Part shown: positions 1-5,923 of the stretch, piece after piece | Position numbering within the stretch: position 1 is the first letter of the stretch | How the letters are laid out: each line of letters starts with the position of its first letter | DNA from: an uncultured Oscillibacter sp. | GTDB lineage: Bacteria; Bacillota; Clostridia; Oscillospirales; Oscillospiraceae | NCBI GenBank assembly: GCA_947245315.1 | Contig: CAMXNV010000059.1 | Coordinates: 1-10,763, forward strand | Reading direction: 5' to 3' | Length of the DNA: 10,763 nt | Program-made: the position numbers and the translations under genes | Notes under the pieces: model-generated | The model's database searches: none | The model's input: the letters and a program-made list of their open reading frames with translations, nothing else | Told to the model about the DNA's origin: nothing

Positions 1-1162
1 ACTTGCACCCGTACATGATGGGCGGGCAGGCGGAGCGCATGTGGACCTCCTCCGCCCCGGACTCGTAGAGGAATTCCACCGTCTCCCGGAGCTGGGTGCC
101 CCGGACGATGGAGTCGTCCACAAACAGCAGCTTCTTGCCCTTGATGAGCTCGTGGACGGGAATCTGCTTCATCTTGGCCACCTGGTTGCGCACGTCCTGG
201 CTCTCCGGCATGAAGGACCGGGGCCAGGTGGGGGTGTACTTCACGAAGGGCCGGGCGAAGGGCTTGCCGCTGCGGTTGGCGAAGCCGATGGCGTGAGGCA
301 GGCCGGAGTCCGGCACCCCCGCCACGTAGTCCACCTTGGGGAGCTGGCCCCGCTGGACCTCGTCCCGGGCCATGATCTCGCCGTTGCGGTAGCGCATGAC
401 CTCCACGTTCATCCCCTCGTAGCAGGAGTTGGGATAGCCGTAGTAGGTCCAGAGGAAGGCGCAGATGCGCATGTCCTTCCCGGCGGGGGAGAGGGTCTCC
501 CAGCCCCCGGGGGTGAGCTTCACGATCTCCTGGGGGCCCAGCTCGTAGGCGTCCTGATAGCCCAGCTTGTGGTAGGCGAAGGACTCGAAGGAGACGCAGC
601 AGCCCTCCTCGTTCTGCCCGATGAGCACGGGCAGGCGGCCCAGCCGGTCCCGGGCGGCGTAGATGCCCTCCGCCGTGAGGATCAGGATGGTCATGGAGCC
701 CTCAATCTGCTCCTGGGCGTACCGGATGCCGGACACCAGGTCATCCTTCTGGTTGATGAGGGAGGCCACCAGCTCCGTGGCGTTGACCTTGCCGGAGCTC
801 ATGGCCATGAACTGGTGCCCGTGGTCGGAAAAGTAGCGCTCCACCAGCTCCTCGGCGTTGTTGACGATGCCCACGGTGGAGATGGCGTAGAGCCCCAGGT
901 GGGAGCGCATCAGCAGGGGCTGGGGATCCGTGTCGCTGATGCAGCCGATGCCCGCCTGGCCGTGAAAGGAGGAGAGGTCCTTTTCAAACTTCGTGCGGAA
1001 GGGAGTGTTCTCGATGTTGTGAATCTGCCGGTGAAAGCCCTGGACGGCGTCGTAGGCGGCCATGCCGCCCCGGCGGGTGCCCAGGTGGGAGTGGTAGTCC
1101 GTGCCGAAGAAGACGTCCAGCACCACGTCCCGTTTTGATATCGCGCCAAAAAAACCGCCCAT
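1..1162 (-). CDS. purF: PurF-type amidophosphoribosyltransferase with a degenerate glutaminase site (partial, 3' end outside window)
   Basis: The first 387 residues are in the window; the gene continues beyond base 1. PurF normally makes 5-phosphoribosylamine from PRPP and glutamine, step 1 of purine synthesis, in the cytoplasm. The C-terminal phosphoribosyltransferase part is clear: the PRPP loop LLFVDDSIVRGTQLRE is at residues 345-360, with VAGVPDSG near 280-287. The N-terminal Ntn-glutaminase half is recognisable in layout but lacks key residues. The protein starts MGGFFGAIS where classic PurF has MCGVFGI, so the nucleophilic Cys is Gly. By-eye alignment puts Ser76 where the glutamine-binding Arg of the HVRY motif sits, and Val97 where the Asn of HNGN sits. 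The start at 1162 is fixed by AAGGAGG about 6 nt upstream, and no upstream in-frame start would restore a Cys. I recall similar MGGFFG proteins annotated as PurF in gut Clostridia. It may use ammonia or a partner glutaminase. Confidence 0.9.
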   Translation of the reverse strand, partial: MGGFFGAISKRDVVLDVFFGTDYHSHLGTRRGGMAAYDAVQGFHRQIHNIENTPFRTKFEKDLSSFHGQAGIGCISDTDPQPLLMRSHLGLYAISTVGIVNNAEELVERYFSDHGHQFMAMSSGKVNATELVASLINQKDDLVSGIRYAQEQIEGSMTILILTAEGIYAARDRLGRLPVLIGQNEEGCCVSFESFAYHKLGYQDAYELGPQEIVKLTPGGWETLSPAGKDMRICAFLWTYYGYPNSCYEGMNVEVMRYRNGEIMARDEVQRGQLPKVDYVAGVPDSGLPHAIGFANRSGKPFARPFVKYTPTWPRSFMPESQDVRNQVAKMKQIPVHELIKGKKLLFVDDSIVRGTQLRETVEFLYESGAEEVHMRSACPPIMYGCK

Positions 1163-1179
1163 TAGCAGCCTCCTTATAT

Positions 1180-1343
1180 TAGAGGGTGTCTTCAAACACC
1201 CAAAACGCTGTCTTGGGGCATCTTTTTCCGTCATGCCGCGTTGCTTCAGCTTGAAATCCGTCAGGATTCCCGCGCCGAAGCGCCTTGCCTGACGAAAAAA
1301 TCTGCACCAATCCAGCATTCTGGGAATTTGAAGACACCCTCTA
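1180..1343. mobile_element. MITE-like element with 15-bp terminal inverted repeats and TA duplication
   Basis: The ends GAGGGTGTCTTCAAA (1182-1196) and its exact reverse complement (1327-1341) are each bordered by TA on the outside (1180-1181 and 1342-1343), as expected of a 2-bp TA target duplication. The inverted symmetry continues imperfectly for roughly 50 nt into each arm, so the whole element can fold into one long hairpin. The centre has its own hairpin with arms CGTCAGG (1259-1265) and CCTGACG (1288-1294). At about 160 bp it cannot code for a transposase and would depend on one in trans. TA duplication fits IS630/Tc1-mariner or some IS5-group elements; the parent family is not identified. 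It sits only a few bases upstream of the purF ribosome site, inside the purC-purF gap. Confidence 0.75.
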
Positions 1344-1400
1344 GAATCCATTAAAAAGCACGCAGGGCTTTTTATAGCGTCCAGGACGCGTTGGATTCTT
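1343..1400. repeat. branched inverted-repeat structure (three-way junction) next to the MITE
   Basis: An outer stem pairs AGAATCCA (1343-1350) with TGGATTCT (1392-1399). It encloses two hairpins: TAAAAAGC (1352-1359) with GCTTTTTA (1367-1374), and GCGTCC (1377-1382) with GGACGC (1384-1389). The first inner hairpin ends in a short T-run on either strand, so it could act as a weak bidirectional terminator or attenuator between purC and purF. It does not match a purine riboswitch core that I recognise. It may be part of one larger composite intergenic repeat with the element on its left and the hairpins on its right. Confidence 0.6.
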
Positions 1401-1409
1401 ATGAGATGT

Positions 1410-1484
1410 ATTTTGCGCCGCTTCGGCGCAAAATGGAAATGCGTTTACGCATTTCCATTTCAGAGAAGCCGGGTTCTCTGAAAT
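1410..1484. repeat. three abutting perfect hairpins (palindrome cluster)
   Basis: Hairpin A is 1410-1434, stem ATTTTGCGCCG with a 3-nt loop. Hairpin B is 1434-1457, stem TGGAAATGCG with loop TTTA, extendable to 13 bp over 1431-1460. Hairpin C is 1457-1484, stem ATTTCAGAGAA with a 6-nt loop. All three stems are perfect and neighbours share bases, so A/C and B can form as alternatives. The cluster lies just downstream of the small membrane ORF stop on the minus strand. Such dense palindromes are typical of interspersed intergenic repeats (REP/MITE-like) or of structured non-coding RNA; nothing here shows which. Confidence 0.7.
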
Positions 1485-1489
1485 GAGTG

Positions 1490-1627
1490 TCATTTTTTAC
1501 GCTTGCGCAGGAACCACCAGAGCCCGGCCGCCAGCGCCGCCGCCAGGAGCACCAGGACGGCGATCCCGGCGGGGGTGGTGGAGACGAAGATCACGGTGGG
1601 GCCGTCCGGCCCGCCGATGACGCCCAC
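1490..1627 (-). CDS. 45-residue membrane microprotein with an IGGPDGPT motif
   Basis: The GTG start follows the purC TAA stop directly and in the same frame, so the reading frame can begin no earlier. GAGG inside the last purC codons lies 8 nt upstream and can serve as the ribosome site. The product begins VGVIGGPDGPTVIFVS, then has one hydrophobic stretch (about residues 20-40) and a basic end RKRKK, which predicts a single helix with the C-terminus in the cytoplasm. The GG-x-DGPT-x-IF motif is the signature found around the essential aspartate of sodium-pumping decarboxylase beta subunits (OadB/GcdB/MmdB family). Here it stands alone at the N-terminus of a tiny protein. I recall similar tiny proteins mis-annotated as decarboxylase beta subunits in Clostridia. 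Its function is unknown; synonymous-looking G/C-ended codons support real coding. Confidence 0.68.
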   Translation of the reverse strand: MGVIGGPDGPTVIFVSTTPAGIAVLVLLAAALAAGLWWFLRKRKK

Positions 1628-2344
1628 TTACAGGGCCTCGTTCATCCGGCGCATGACCTCGGCATAGGCGTCCTCCACGCCCCCCAGGTCCCGGCGGAAG
1701 CGGTCCTTGTCCAGCTTCTCGTGGGTCTCGGAGTCCCACAGGCGGCAGGTGTCGGGGCTGATCTCGTCCGCCAGGACGATGGTCCCGTCCTCCAGGCGGC
1801 CGAACTCCAGCTTGAAGTCCACCAGGGTCACGCCGCAAGAGGCCCAGAAGGCCTTGAGGAAGTCGTTGACCTGGAAGGCGTACTTCTTGATGGTCTCGAT
1901 CTCCTCGGGGGTGGCCAGCTTCAGGGCCAGGGCGTGGTACTCGTTCAGCAGGGGGTCCCCCAGGCCGTCGTTTTTATAGGAGAACTCGATGGTGGGGGCG
2001 TCGAAGACGATGCCCTCCTCCACGCCGTAGCGCTTGGCGAAGGATCCGGCGGAGATGTTGCGGATGATGACCTCCAGGGGGACGATGGAGACCTTCTTCA
2101 CCACGGTCTCCCGCTCGCTGAGCTCCTCCACGAAGTGGGTGGGGACCCCGGCCTTTTCCAGCTTGGCCATGAAGCGGTTGGTCATCTGGTTATTGATGAC
2201 CCCCTTTCCCACAATGGTTCCCTTTTTCAGGCCGTTAAAGGCCGTGGCGTCGTCCTTGTAGTCCACAATGTACAGGCCCGGGTCGTCGGTTTTGAAAACT
2301 TTTTTTGCCTTGCCCTCGTAGAGCTGTTCCAGCTTTTGCATCAT
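1628..2344 (-). CDS. purC: phosphoribosylaminoimidazole-succinocarboxamide synthase (SAICAR synthase)
   Basis: PurC joins CAIR and aspartate with ATP to give SAICAR in de novo purine synthesis, in the cytoplasm. The 238-residue length is normal for the bacterial monofunctional enzyme. Visible family motifs are YEGKAKKVF at 9-17 (ATP-binding N-lobe), VPLEVIIRN at 88-96, LVDFKLEFG at 174-182, LADEISPDTCRLWD at 191-204 and DKDRFRRDLG at 212-221. Two ATG codons stand in tandem at the start; AAGGAGG is 7 nt before the first and 10 nt before the second, so either may be used. The upstream gene ends 50 nt away with no convincing promoter between, so it is probably co-transcribed from the regulator side. 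The stop codon abuts the GTG of the next small ORF. Confidence 0.97.
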   Translation of the reverse strand: MMQKLEQLYEGKAKKVFKTDDPGLYIVDYKDDATAFNGLKKGTIVGKGVINNQMTNRFMAKLEKAGVPTHFVEELSERETVVKKVSIVPLEVIIRNISAGSFAKRYGVEEGIVFDAPTIEFSYKNDGLGDPLLNEYHALALKLATPEEIETIKKYAFQVNDFLKAFWASCGVTLVDFKLEFGRLEDGTIVLADEISPDTCRLWDSETHEKLDKDRFRRDLGGVEDAYAEVMRRMNEAL

Positions 2345-2394
2345 GCAAAGTCCTCCTTATATATTTTGAAGCTTTAAAAATTGAACTGGGTCAA

Positions 2395-3078
2395 TCAGTG
2401 ATAATCGGGGATCAGCAGACGGTTGGCAGTCCAGCTCCAGAGAAACTTCTCCGCCTTTTTCGCCATGCGCGGAGGCTTGAACTCCGGCAGGCTCAATACG
2501 GCCTCCAGCGCCTCCTGATAGCGCGCCGGACACGGCTTCCGGTTGTCGTGCATCCAGCGGGAGAGGGCCTCCCGGTCCTCCTCCGTCAGGGACCCGATGT
2601 AAGGTTCCGCGCAGTCGATGAGGGCAATCCGGCTGCCCTGTCCCTGGAGCTTGCGCTCCATGCCCTCCAGCCAGGGGAGAACATGATTTCTCAGGTCCCG
2701 CTCCAGCTCGCCCATAGCCCGCTCCACGCTTAAGCCCTCGGGCTTCTGGTAATACCGGCTGGCAATGTCGGCGGAGACGCCCACGGGAGAGCGCTTCCCC
2801 ATGAGGAGCTTCTCCATGTGGACCCGTTCCCCCAGGCAGAAGGCGGGGTAGATCTGCCAGTTGGGATTGAAGCAGCAGTACACCCAGCCCACGCTGAGAG
2901 AGCCCGTCCCCTGGAAAAAATCCCGGCAGAAATGGATATGTTCATAAATGTGCCGCCCCCGCTCCCGGGTGAAACCATAGAGCCCGGGCTGGGTGCCGCC
3001 AAAGGCGAAGTCTGGGAAGCGCTCCGCCATCATCTTCACCAGAGGTCCCTTGATGGGGATACTCCTGGTCCGCACCAT
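2395..3078 (-). CDS. unrecognised 227-residue protein between purE and purC
   Basis: I do not recognise this protein with confidence. It has no signal peptide and no clear membrane helix, and looks cytoplasmic. The N-terminal half holds an aromatic- and His-rich block (residues 27-80: GGTQPGLYGF, then HIYEHIHFC, then SVGWVYCCFNPNWQIYPAF). This is vaguely like the DUF4304-type layout in which a strand pattern follows a phrase of the FYR...IHFQ kind. The rest is mostly charged and helical, ending in AKKAEKFLWSW. The ATG is 4 nt after the purE stop, with GGAG inside the end of purE, so translation is probably coupled to purE. Codon use resembles its neighbours although it is slightly richer in mixed third positions. 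A gene here is not part of the standard purE-purC-purF order, so a purine-linked role is only suggested by position. Confidence 0.8.
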   Translation of the reverse strand: MVRTRSIPIKGPLVKMMAERFPDFAFGGTQPGLYGFTRERGRHIYEHIHFCRDFFQGTGSLSVGWVYCCFNPNWQIYPAFCLGERVHMEKLLMGKRSPVGVSADIASRYYQKPEGLSVERAMGELERDLRNHVLPWLEGMERKLQGQGSRIALIDCAEPYIGSLTEEDREALSRWMHDNRKPCPARYQEALEAVLSLPEFKPPRMAKKAEKFLWSWTANRLLIPDYH

Positions 3079-3082
3079 GCCC

Positions 3083-3571
3083 TCAAATCTCCGCCTGCAA
3101 GGCGGCGTCCTTCTCCTCGATCTGGGCGGCCATGTCCCGGCGGGCGGCGTCCAGCCAGGAGGCCAGGTTTTGGTCCTCCACGGCCAGAATCTGGGCGGCC
3201 AGGATGGCGGCGTTCTTGGCCCCGTTCAAGGCCACGGCGGCCACGGGGATGCCGCTGGGCATCTGCACGGTGGACAAAAGAGCGTCCAGCCCGTCCAGGG
3301 CTCCCCCCTTCATGGGGATGCCGATGACGGGCAGGGTGGTGTTGGCGGCCACGGCCCCCGCCAGGTGGGCGGCCAGGCCGGCGGCGCAGATGATGACGCC
3401 GAAGCCGTTCTTCCGGGCGTAGGAGGCGAACTCCGCAACTACGGCGGGGCTGCGGTGGGCGCTCATGACGTGGGCCTCGTAGGGGACGCCGAAGGCGTCC
3501 AGCTGGGCGCAGGCGGCCCGGACCACCGGCCAATCGGAGTCGGAGCCCATGAGTACGGCGACTTTTTTCAT
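3083..3571 (-). CDS. purE: N5-carboxyaminoimidazole ribonucleotide mutase (PurE class I)
   Basis: PurE class I converts N5-CAIR (made by PurK) to CAIR, the substrate of PurC. The 162 residues fit the family. Visible motifs are VAVLMGSDSDWPVV (4-17) for the phosphate/CO2 site, SAHRSP (37-42) with the catalytic His39, AAGLAAHLAG (63-72) and LPVIGIPM (80-87). The MGSDSDW form points to the bacterial mutase rather than the animal-type AIR carboxylase. The open frame extends much further upstream, but the start at 3571 is chosen because an AAGGGAGA ribosome site lies 9 nt before it and the preceding frame reads through the regulator gene in another phase. It lies 77 nt after the regulator and 4 nt before the unknown gene, consistent with one operon. 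No purK is in the window. Confidence 0.96.
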   Translation of the reverse strand: MKKVAVLMGSDSDWPVVRAACAQLDAFGVPYEAHVMSAHRSPAVVAEFASYARKNGFGVIICAAGLAAHLAGAVAANTTLPVIGIPMKGGALDGLDALLSTVQMPSGIPVAAVALNGAKNAAILAAQILAVEDQNLASWLDAARRDMAAQIEEKDAALQAEI

Positions 3572-3648
3572 GATGTACAGTCTCCCTTCAAAATAGAATG
3601 CCTTAGAAATTGCCTGTTTTAATTTACAATGAGTCCAAAAGAGACGGC

Positions 3649-4374
3649 TCAGAGCTTTTTCCGCATCACCGTGTGGCGGAAGATGCCGTCGGCGAAGTAC
3701 TCGGCGGAGCAGAAGACGGGCTTCCCGTCGATGTCGTAGTCCACCTCTTCCATGTACAGCAGGGGGAAGCCCTCCGGGACCTGCAAAATGCCCGCCAGCT
3801 TCCCGTCCGCCGGGATGGCCCGGAGGTCCGTCAGGTCCAGGTAGGGGTAGACGCCGCAGTGCTGCTGGAGGAAGTGGAAGATGGGCTGCCGGAGGTCCTC
3901 CTCCGTGTAGTCGTCCCGGATCAGGGATTTCTCGAAGACGTCCTCGCAGTAGACAGCGGGCCGCCCGTCGGCGGTGCAGAGCCGGGAGACCCGGAGCATG
4001 GGCGTTCCCGCCGGGAGGCGGAGCTGGGCGGCGGTCTTCTCGTCGGCCCCCTCCTCGGAGGTGCGGATGAAGGCCACCGCAGGGGTATAGCCGTTCTGCC
4101 GGATCATGTCCAGGAACTCGATCTCGATGTCCATCCGGGTCTGGACGTCCAGGACGTGGCGGTTGATGATGGTGCCCACGCCGTGGCGGCGGGTGATGAA
4201 GCCCTCCCGCTCCAGGGAGGCCAGGATGTCCCGGAGCTGGGTGCGGCTGATGCCCAGCTTGACGCAGAGCACGCTCTCCCGGGGCAGGCGCTCGCAACGG
4301 GCGTACTCGCCGGTCCGCATGGAGGCCAGGAGCTGGGCGCGGATGGCCTTTGTGTGGGAGATTTGACTGTTCAT
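3649..4374 (-). CDS. GntR-family transcriptional regulator, HutC/UTRA type
   Basis: The product is 241 residues. The N-terminal winged helix-turn-helix spans about residues 8-70, with the typical LPRESVLCVKLGISRTQLRD helix-turn-helix run and the wing GFITRRHGVGTII. The rest (about 88-235) is a UTRA effector-binding domain, ending in the usual YFADGIFRHTVMRKKL. Members bind small phosphorylated or acidic metabolites and release DNA; the effector here cannot be read. The ATG at 4374 is chosen over an in-frame GTG at 4389 because the GTGAGG around that GTG makes a ribosome site 9 nt before the ATG. It is the first gene of the purine cluster and has a dyad on its own promoter, so autorepression and control of the pur genes behind it are likely. 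This differs from the Bacillus PurR system. The regulatory link is inference. Confidence 0.9.
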   Translation of the reverse strand: MNSQISHTKAIRAQLLASMRTGEYARCERLPRESVLCVKLGISRTQLRDILASLEREGFITRRHGVGTIINRHVLDVQTRMDIEIEFLDMIRQNGYTPAVAFIRTSEEGADEKTAAQLRLPAGTPMLRVSRLCTADGRPAVYCEDVFEKSLIRDDYTEEDLRQPIFHFLQQHCGVYPYLDLTDLRAIPADGKLAGILQVPEGFPLLYMEEVDYDIDGKPVFCSAEYFADGIFRHTVMRKKL

Positions 4375-4421
4375 TCCAACATACCTCACTCAATGAAAAT
4401 TCCGGGATGGGGCCCCGCCCG

Positions 4422-4438
4422 AATAGGTCATACCTATT
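4422..4438. promoter_or_regulatory. 17-bp dyad operator AATAGGT-N3-ACCTATT, probable GntR binding site
   Basis: The two 7-bp halves (4422-4428 and 4432-4438) are perfectly complementary around a 3-bp centre. The form, GGT..ACC within an A/T-rich frame, resembles HutC-subfamily operators such as those of DasR/NagR. It overlaps the -10 and expected start of the promoter reading into the regulator, an ideal position for autorepression. A loose half-site-like AGGTATG recurs near 4379-4385 close to the regulator start codon. Confidence 0.72.
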
Positions 4439-4464
4439 GTATCGGTTTCAGGGCCGCCGCGCAA
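4436..4464 (-). promoter_or_regulatory. sigma-A-like promoter for the gntR-purE cluster
   Basis: On the minus strand, TTGCGC (4459-4464) and TACAAT (4436-4441) are separated by 17 bp. The -10 is a 5/6 match; the -35 is weak (3/6). The likely start falls inside the dyad at 4422-4438. No better promoter is seen between the regulator and purE. A tandem TTGTCAAT motif just upstream (4463-4479) could be a further protein-binding site. Confidence 0.6.
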
Positions 4465-4531
4465 TTGACAAAATTGACAGTTCCCAGGCCGTTCCTCTGA
4501 CAGCTTCTTGCGATAATCGCAAAGAGGGGCG

Positions 4532-4567
4532 AAAAAAGGGAAGCGCCCCCGGCTTTTGCCGGGGGCG
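4532..4567 (-). terminator. intrinsic terminator after the G5/3D-domain gene
   Basis: A hairpin with arms CGCCCCCGGC and GCCGGGGGCG around a 4-nt loop (4544-4567) is followed on the minus strand, after a short GCTTCCC spacer, by six T (complement of 4532-4537). It lies 24 nt past the stop of the gene that ends at 4591 and separates it from the regulator promoter. Confidence 0.75.
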
Positions 4568-4590
4568 TGCTGAAAGAGCGGCGCTCAAAT

Positions 4591-5679
4591 TCAGGCCAGG
4601 ATATAGACGGTACAGGTCCGCCTGCCGAACTGGATGCATTCGTCGTAGGTGTCATAGTAGAGGTCAATTTTATTTCCCTTGACCCCCGTGTCCTCCGCCA
4701 CGGCCAGGCCGTAGACCACGCTTCCGTTGGAGGTGGTGATATACATCCGGGTGCCCAGGGGGATGACCCCCTTATCCACGGCCACCGTGCCCACGTGGAC
4801 GGCGGTGCCGCTGGCGGTCCGGGTGCCCACCCCGCCGTGCCCCGTGGTGTAGGCGGTGGCGGTCATGGTGCGGACGCCGGAGTAGTTCAATACCGTGCCG
4901 TCCTTCAGGGTCAGGGTTCCGCTGCCGTCGGCATTTTCGCTGACGTTGGAGATGCCTCCCCCGGTCTCCCCGGGCTCGGTGAGGCTCTCGTCCCCAGCGG
5001 GGGCGGAGCCCGTCGAGGGCTTGGGGGCGGGCTTGGCGGTGCCGTACTCCACCACCTGCTCCACGGCGGTGGTGCGGAGCTCCTCCACGAACTGGCGGGA
5101 CAGCTCGGCGCCGTTGGACCACACCACCTCGTAGACGGAGGAGCGGACGCCGTCGGCCCCCTGCTGGATGATCTTCTCCTCGCCCTCCTTCATCTGGGGG
5201 TTGGGCACCCGCCGGGTGGGGAAGGAGACCTCCTCCGTCACATAGTCGTAATAGGTGAGCTCCGAGGCCACGTTCAGCTCCAGGCCGGCCTCGGAGATTT
5301 TGACGCCGATCATCTCCAGCTCGCTGGGGTAGATGTGCAGCCGCCCCAGCAGGGAGGAGATGGTCTCCCTCCTGGACTGGATGGTGACGGCGGAGCCCTC
5401 GTGCCGGACGGTGACCGTGGTGTCCTCCTTGAGGCTGATGTCATAGCCCCGGCTGCCGTTGGTGACGTAGAGCATCTGGGCGGACAGGTCCGGGGGAGCC
5501 TCCTCCTGCTGGGGGTCCAGGATAATGGCGGCGTCGTCGGCTCCGGTGATGATAAACAGGGAGTCGGCCCAGCCGGTGGCGGAGAGGCTGGTAATGGTGG
5601 CCACGGCCAGACAGAACAGCATCATGCCGCCGCGCCTGCAAAGCGTGTACAGCCGATTGGGTTGTTGGTGCGCGTTCAC
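4591..5679 (-). CDS. G5 and 3D domain protein, YabE-like cell-wall enzyme
   Basis: The 362-residue product has an N-terminal membrane/signal segment (about 18-36 after basic CRR). A DUF348-like stretch follows at about 80-130 (LKEDTTVTVRHEG, then TISSLLGRLHI). A G5 domain is at about 138-212 and a Gly/Pro/Ser-rich linker at 213-245. The C-terminal 3D domain (272-361) starts TATAYT and carries three conserved aspartates: Asp302 in AVDKGVIPLGT, Asp330 in AEDTG and Asp339 in IDLYY. This is the fold of Rpf/YabE/YuiC-type lytic transglycosylases that cut peptidoglycan outside the membrane, in growth, spore germination or resuscitation. The start is GTG: AGGAGG sits 8 nt ahead, while an ATG at 5686 lies almost on the ribosome site in another frame. 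It has its own promoter, long leader and terminator, so it is monocistronic. Confidence 0.88.
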   Translation of the reverse strand: MNAHQQPNRLYTLCRRGGMMLFCLAVATITSLSATGWADSLFIITGADDAAIILDPQQEEAPPDLSAQMLYVTNGSRGYDISLKEDTTVTVRHEGSAVTIQSRRETISSLLGRLHIYPSELEMIGVKISEAGLELNVASELTYYDYVTEEVSFPTRRVPNPQMKEGEEKIIQQGADGVRSSVYEVVWSNGAELSRQFVEELRTTAVEQVVEYGTAKPAPKPSTGSAPAGDESLTEPGETGGGISNVSENADGSGTLTLKDGTVLNYSGVRTMTATAYTTGHGGVGTRTASGTAVHVGTVAVDKGVIPLGTRMYITTSNGSVVYGLAVAEDTGVKGNKIDLYYDTYDECIQFGRRTCTVYILA

Positions 5680-5887
5680 GATTCATACCCTCCTAAAAAG
5701 GTGATTTCTCGGCGGGGCGAAAGGCCCCGGGGCTTCCCCGGCCCGGAAGGGGCGGGGAGGCGGGAGTCCCCCTCGGGGAGTATTGGGCGGCCGCCCTCCC
5801 CCCGAAATCAGGCGGGGAACCCCGCCGGTCCGGCCGACCGGAGAAGGGGAGAACGCGGCTTGTTACTTTTGTTACCAATGGGAAACT
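5680..5887 (-). other. GC-rich, hairpin-dense 5' leader of the G5/3D gene
   Basis: About 208 nt lie between the predicted start of transcription and the GTG start. On inspection there are at least four short perfect hairpins: GGGGC/GCCCC around GAAAG (5714-5728), the palindrome GGGCGGCCGCCC (5785-5796), GGCGGGG/CCCCGCC (5811-5826), and CCGGTC/GACCGG (5825-5841). Twin GTAAC motifs 4 bp apart (5862-5875) stand near the 5' end of the transcript. I see no ORF and no match to the c-di-AMP (ydaO) riboswitch often found before such genes, but a different cis-acting RNA is possible. Confidence 0.5.
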
Positions 5888-5893
5888 GTGACC

Positions 5894-5923
5894 AGTATAC
5901 ACCCGAACCCCCACTTTTGTCAA
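5894..5923 (-). promoter_or_regulatory. strong sigma-A-like promoter for the G5/3D gene
   Basis: On the minus strand, TTGACA (5918-5923) is a perfect -35 and TATACT (5894-5899) a 5/6 -10, with an 18-bp spacer. It lies in the middle of the 420-bp gap between the flippase gene and the G5/3D gene. The rest of that gap (5924-6099) holds no ORF of note. It contains a GTTAC/GTAAC inverted repeat at 6016-6031 followed on the minus strand by CCTTTT, and two short T-runs, which may together end flippase transcription. Confidence 0.72.

Noticed and set aside
41..1138. Long plus-strand open frame of 365 codons
   Set aside because: It is the antisense shadow of purF; the minus frame carries clear PurF motifs and a ribosome site, while this one reads as Gly/Val/Leu/His-rich antisense of GC-rich codons.
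1030..1162. purF as a frameshifted or mis-started gene that hides a Cys
   Set aside because: The frame is clean over 387 codons, the ribosome site is correctly spaced, and other glutamine-site residues are changed as well, so the loss looks genuine.
1343..1484. Purine riboswitch in the purF leader
   Set aside because: The region has a junction-like fold, but I do not see the conserved core sequences of the purine class, and the inverted repeats look like intergenic repeats.
3572..4393. Upstream extension of the purE frame to 436 residues
   Set aside because: The extension overlaps the GntR gene in another phase and is Pro/Arg/Gly-rich nonsense; a ribosome site and family length fix the start at 3571.
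4465..4479. Two TTGACA boxes on the plus strand
   Set aside because: No -10 at a fitting distance and no plus-strand gene downstream; they are tandem A/T-rich motifs upstream of the minus-strand promoter.
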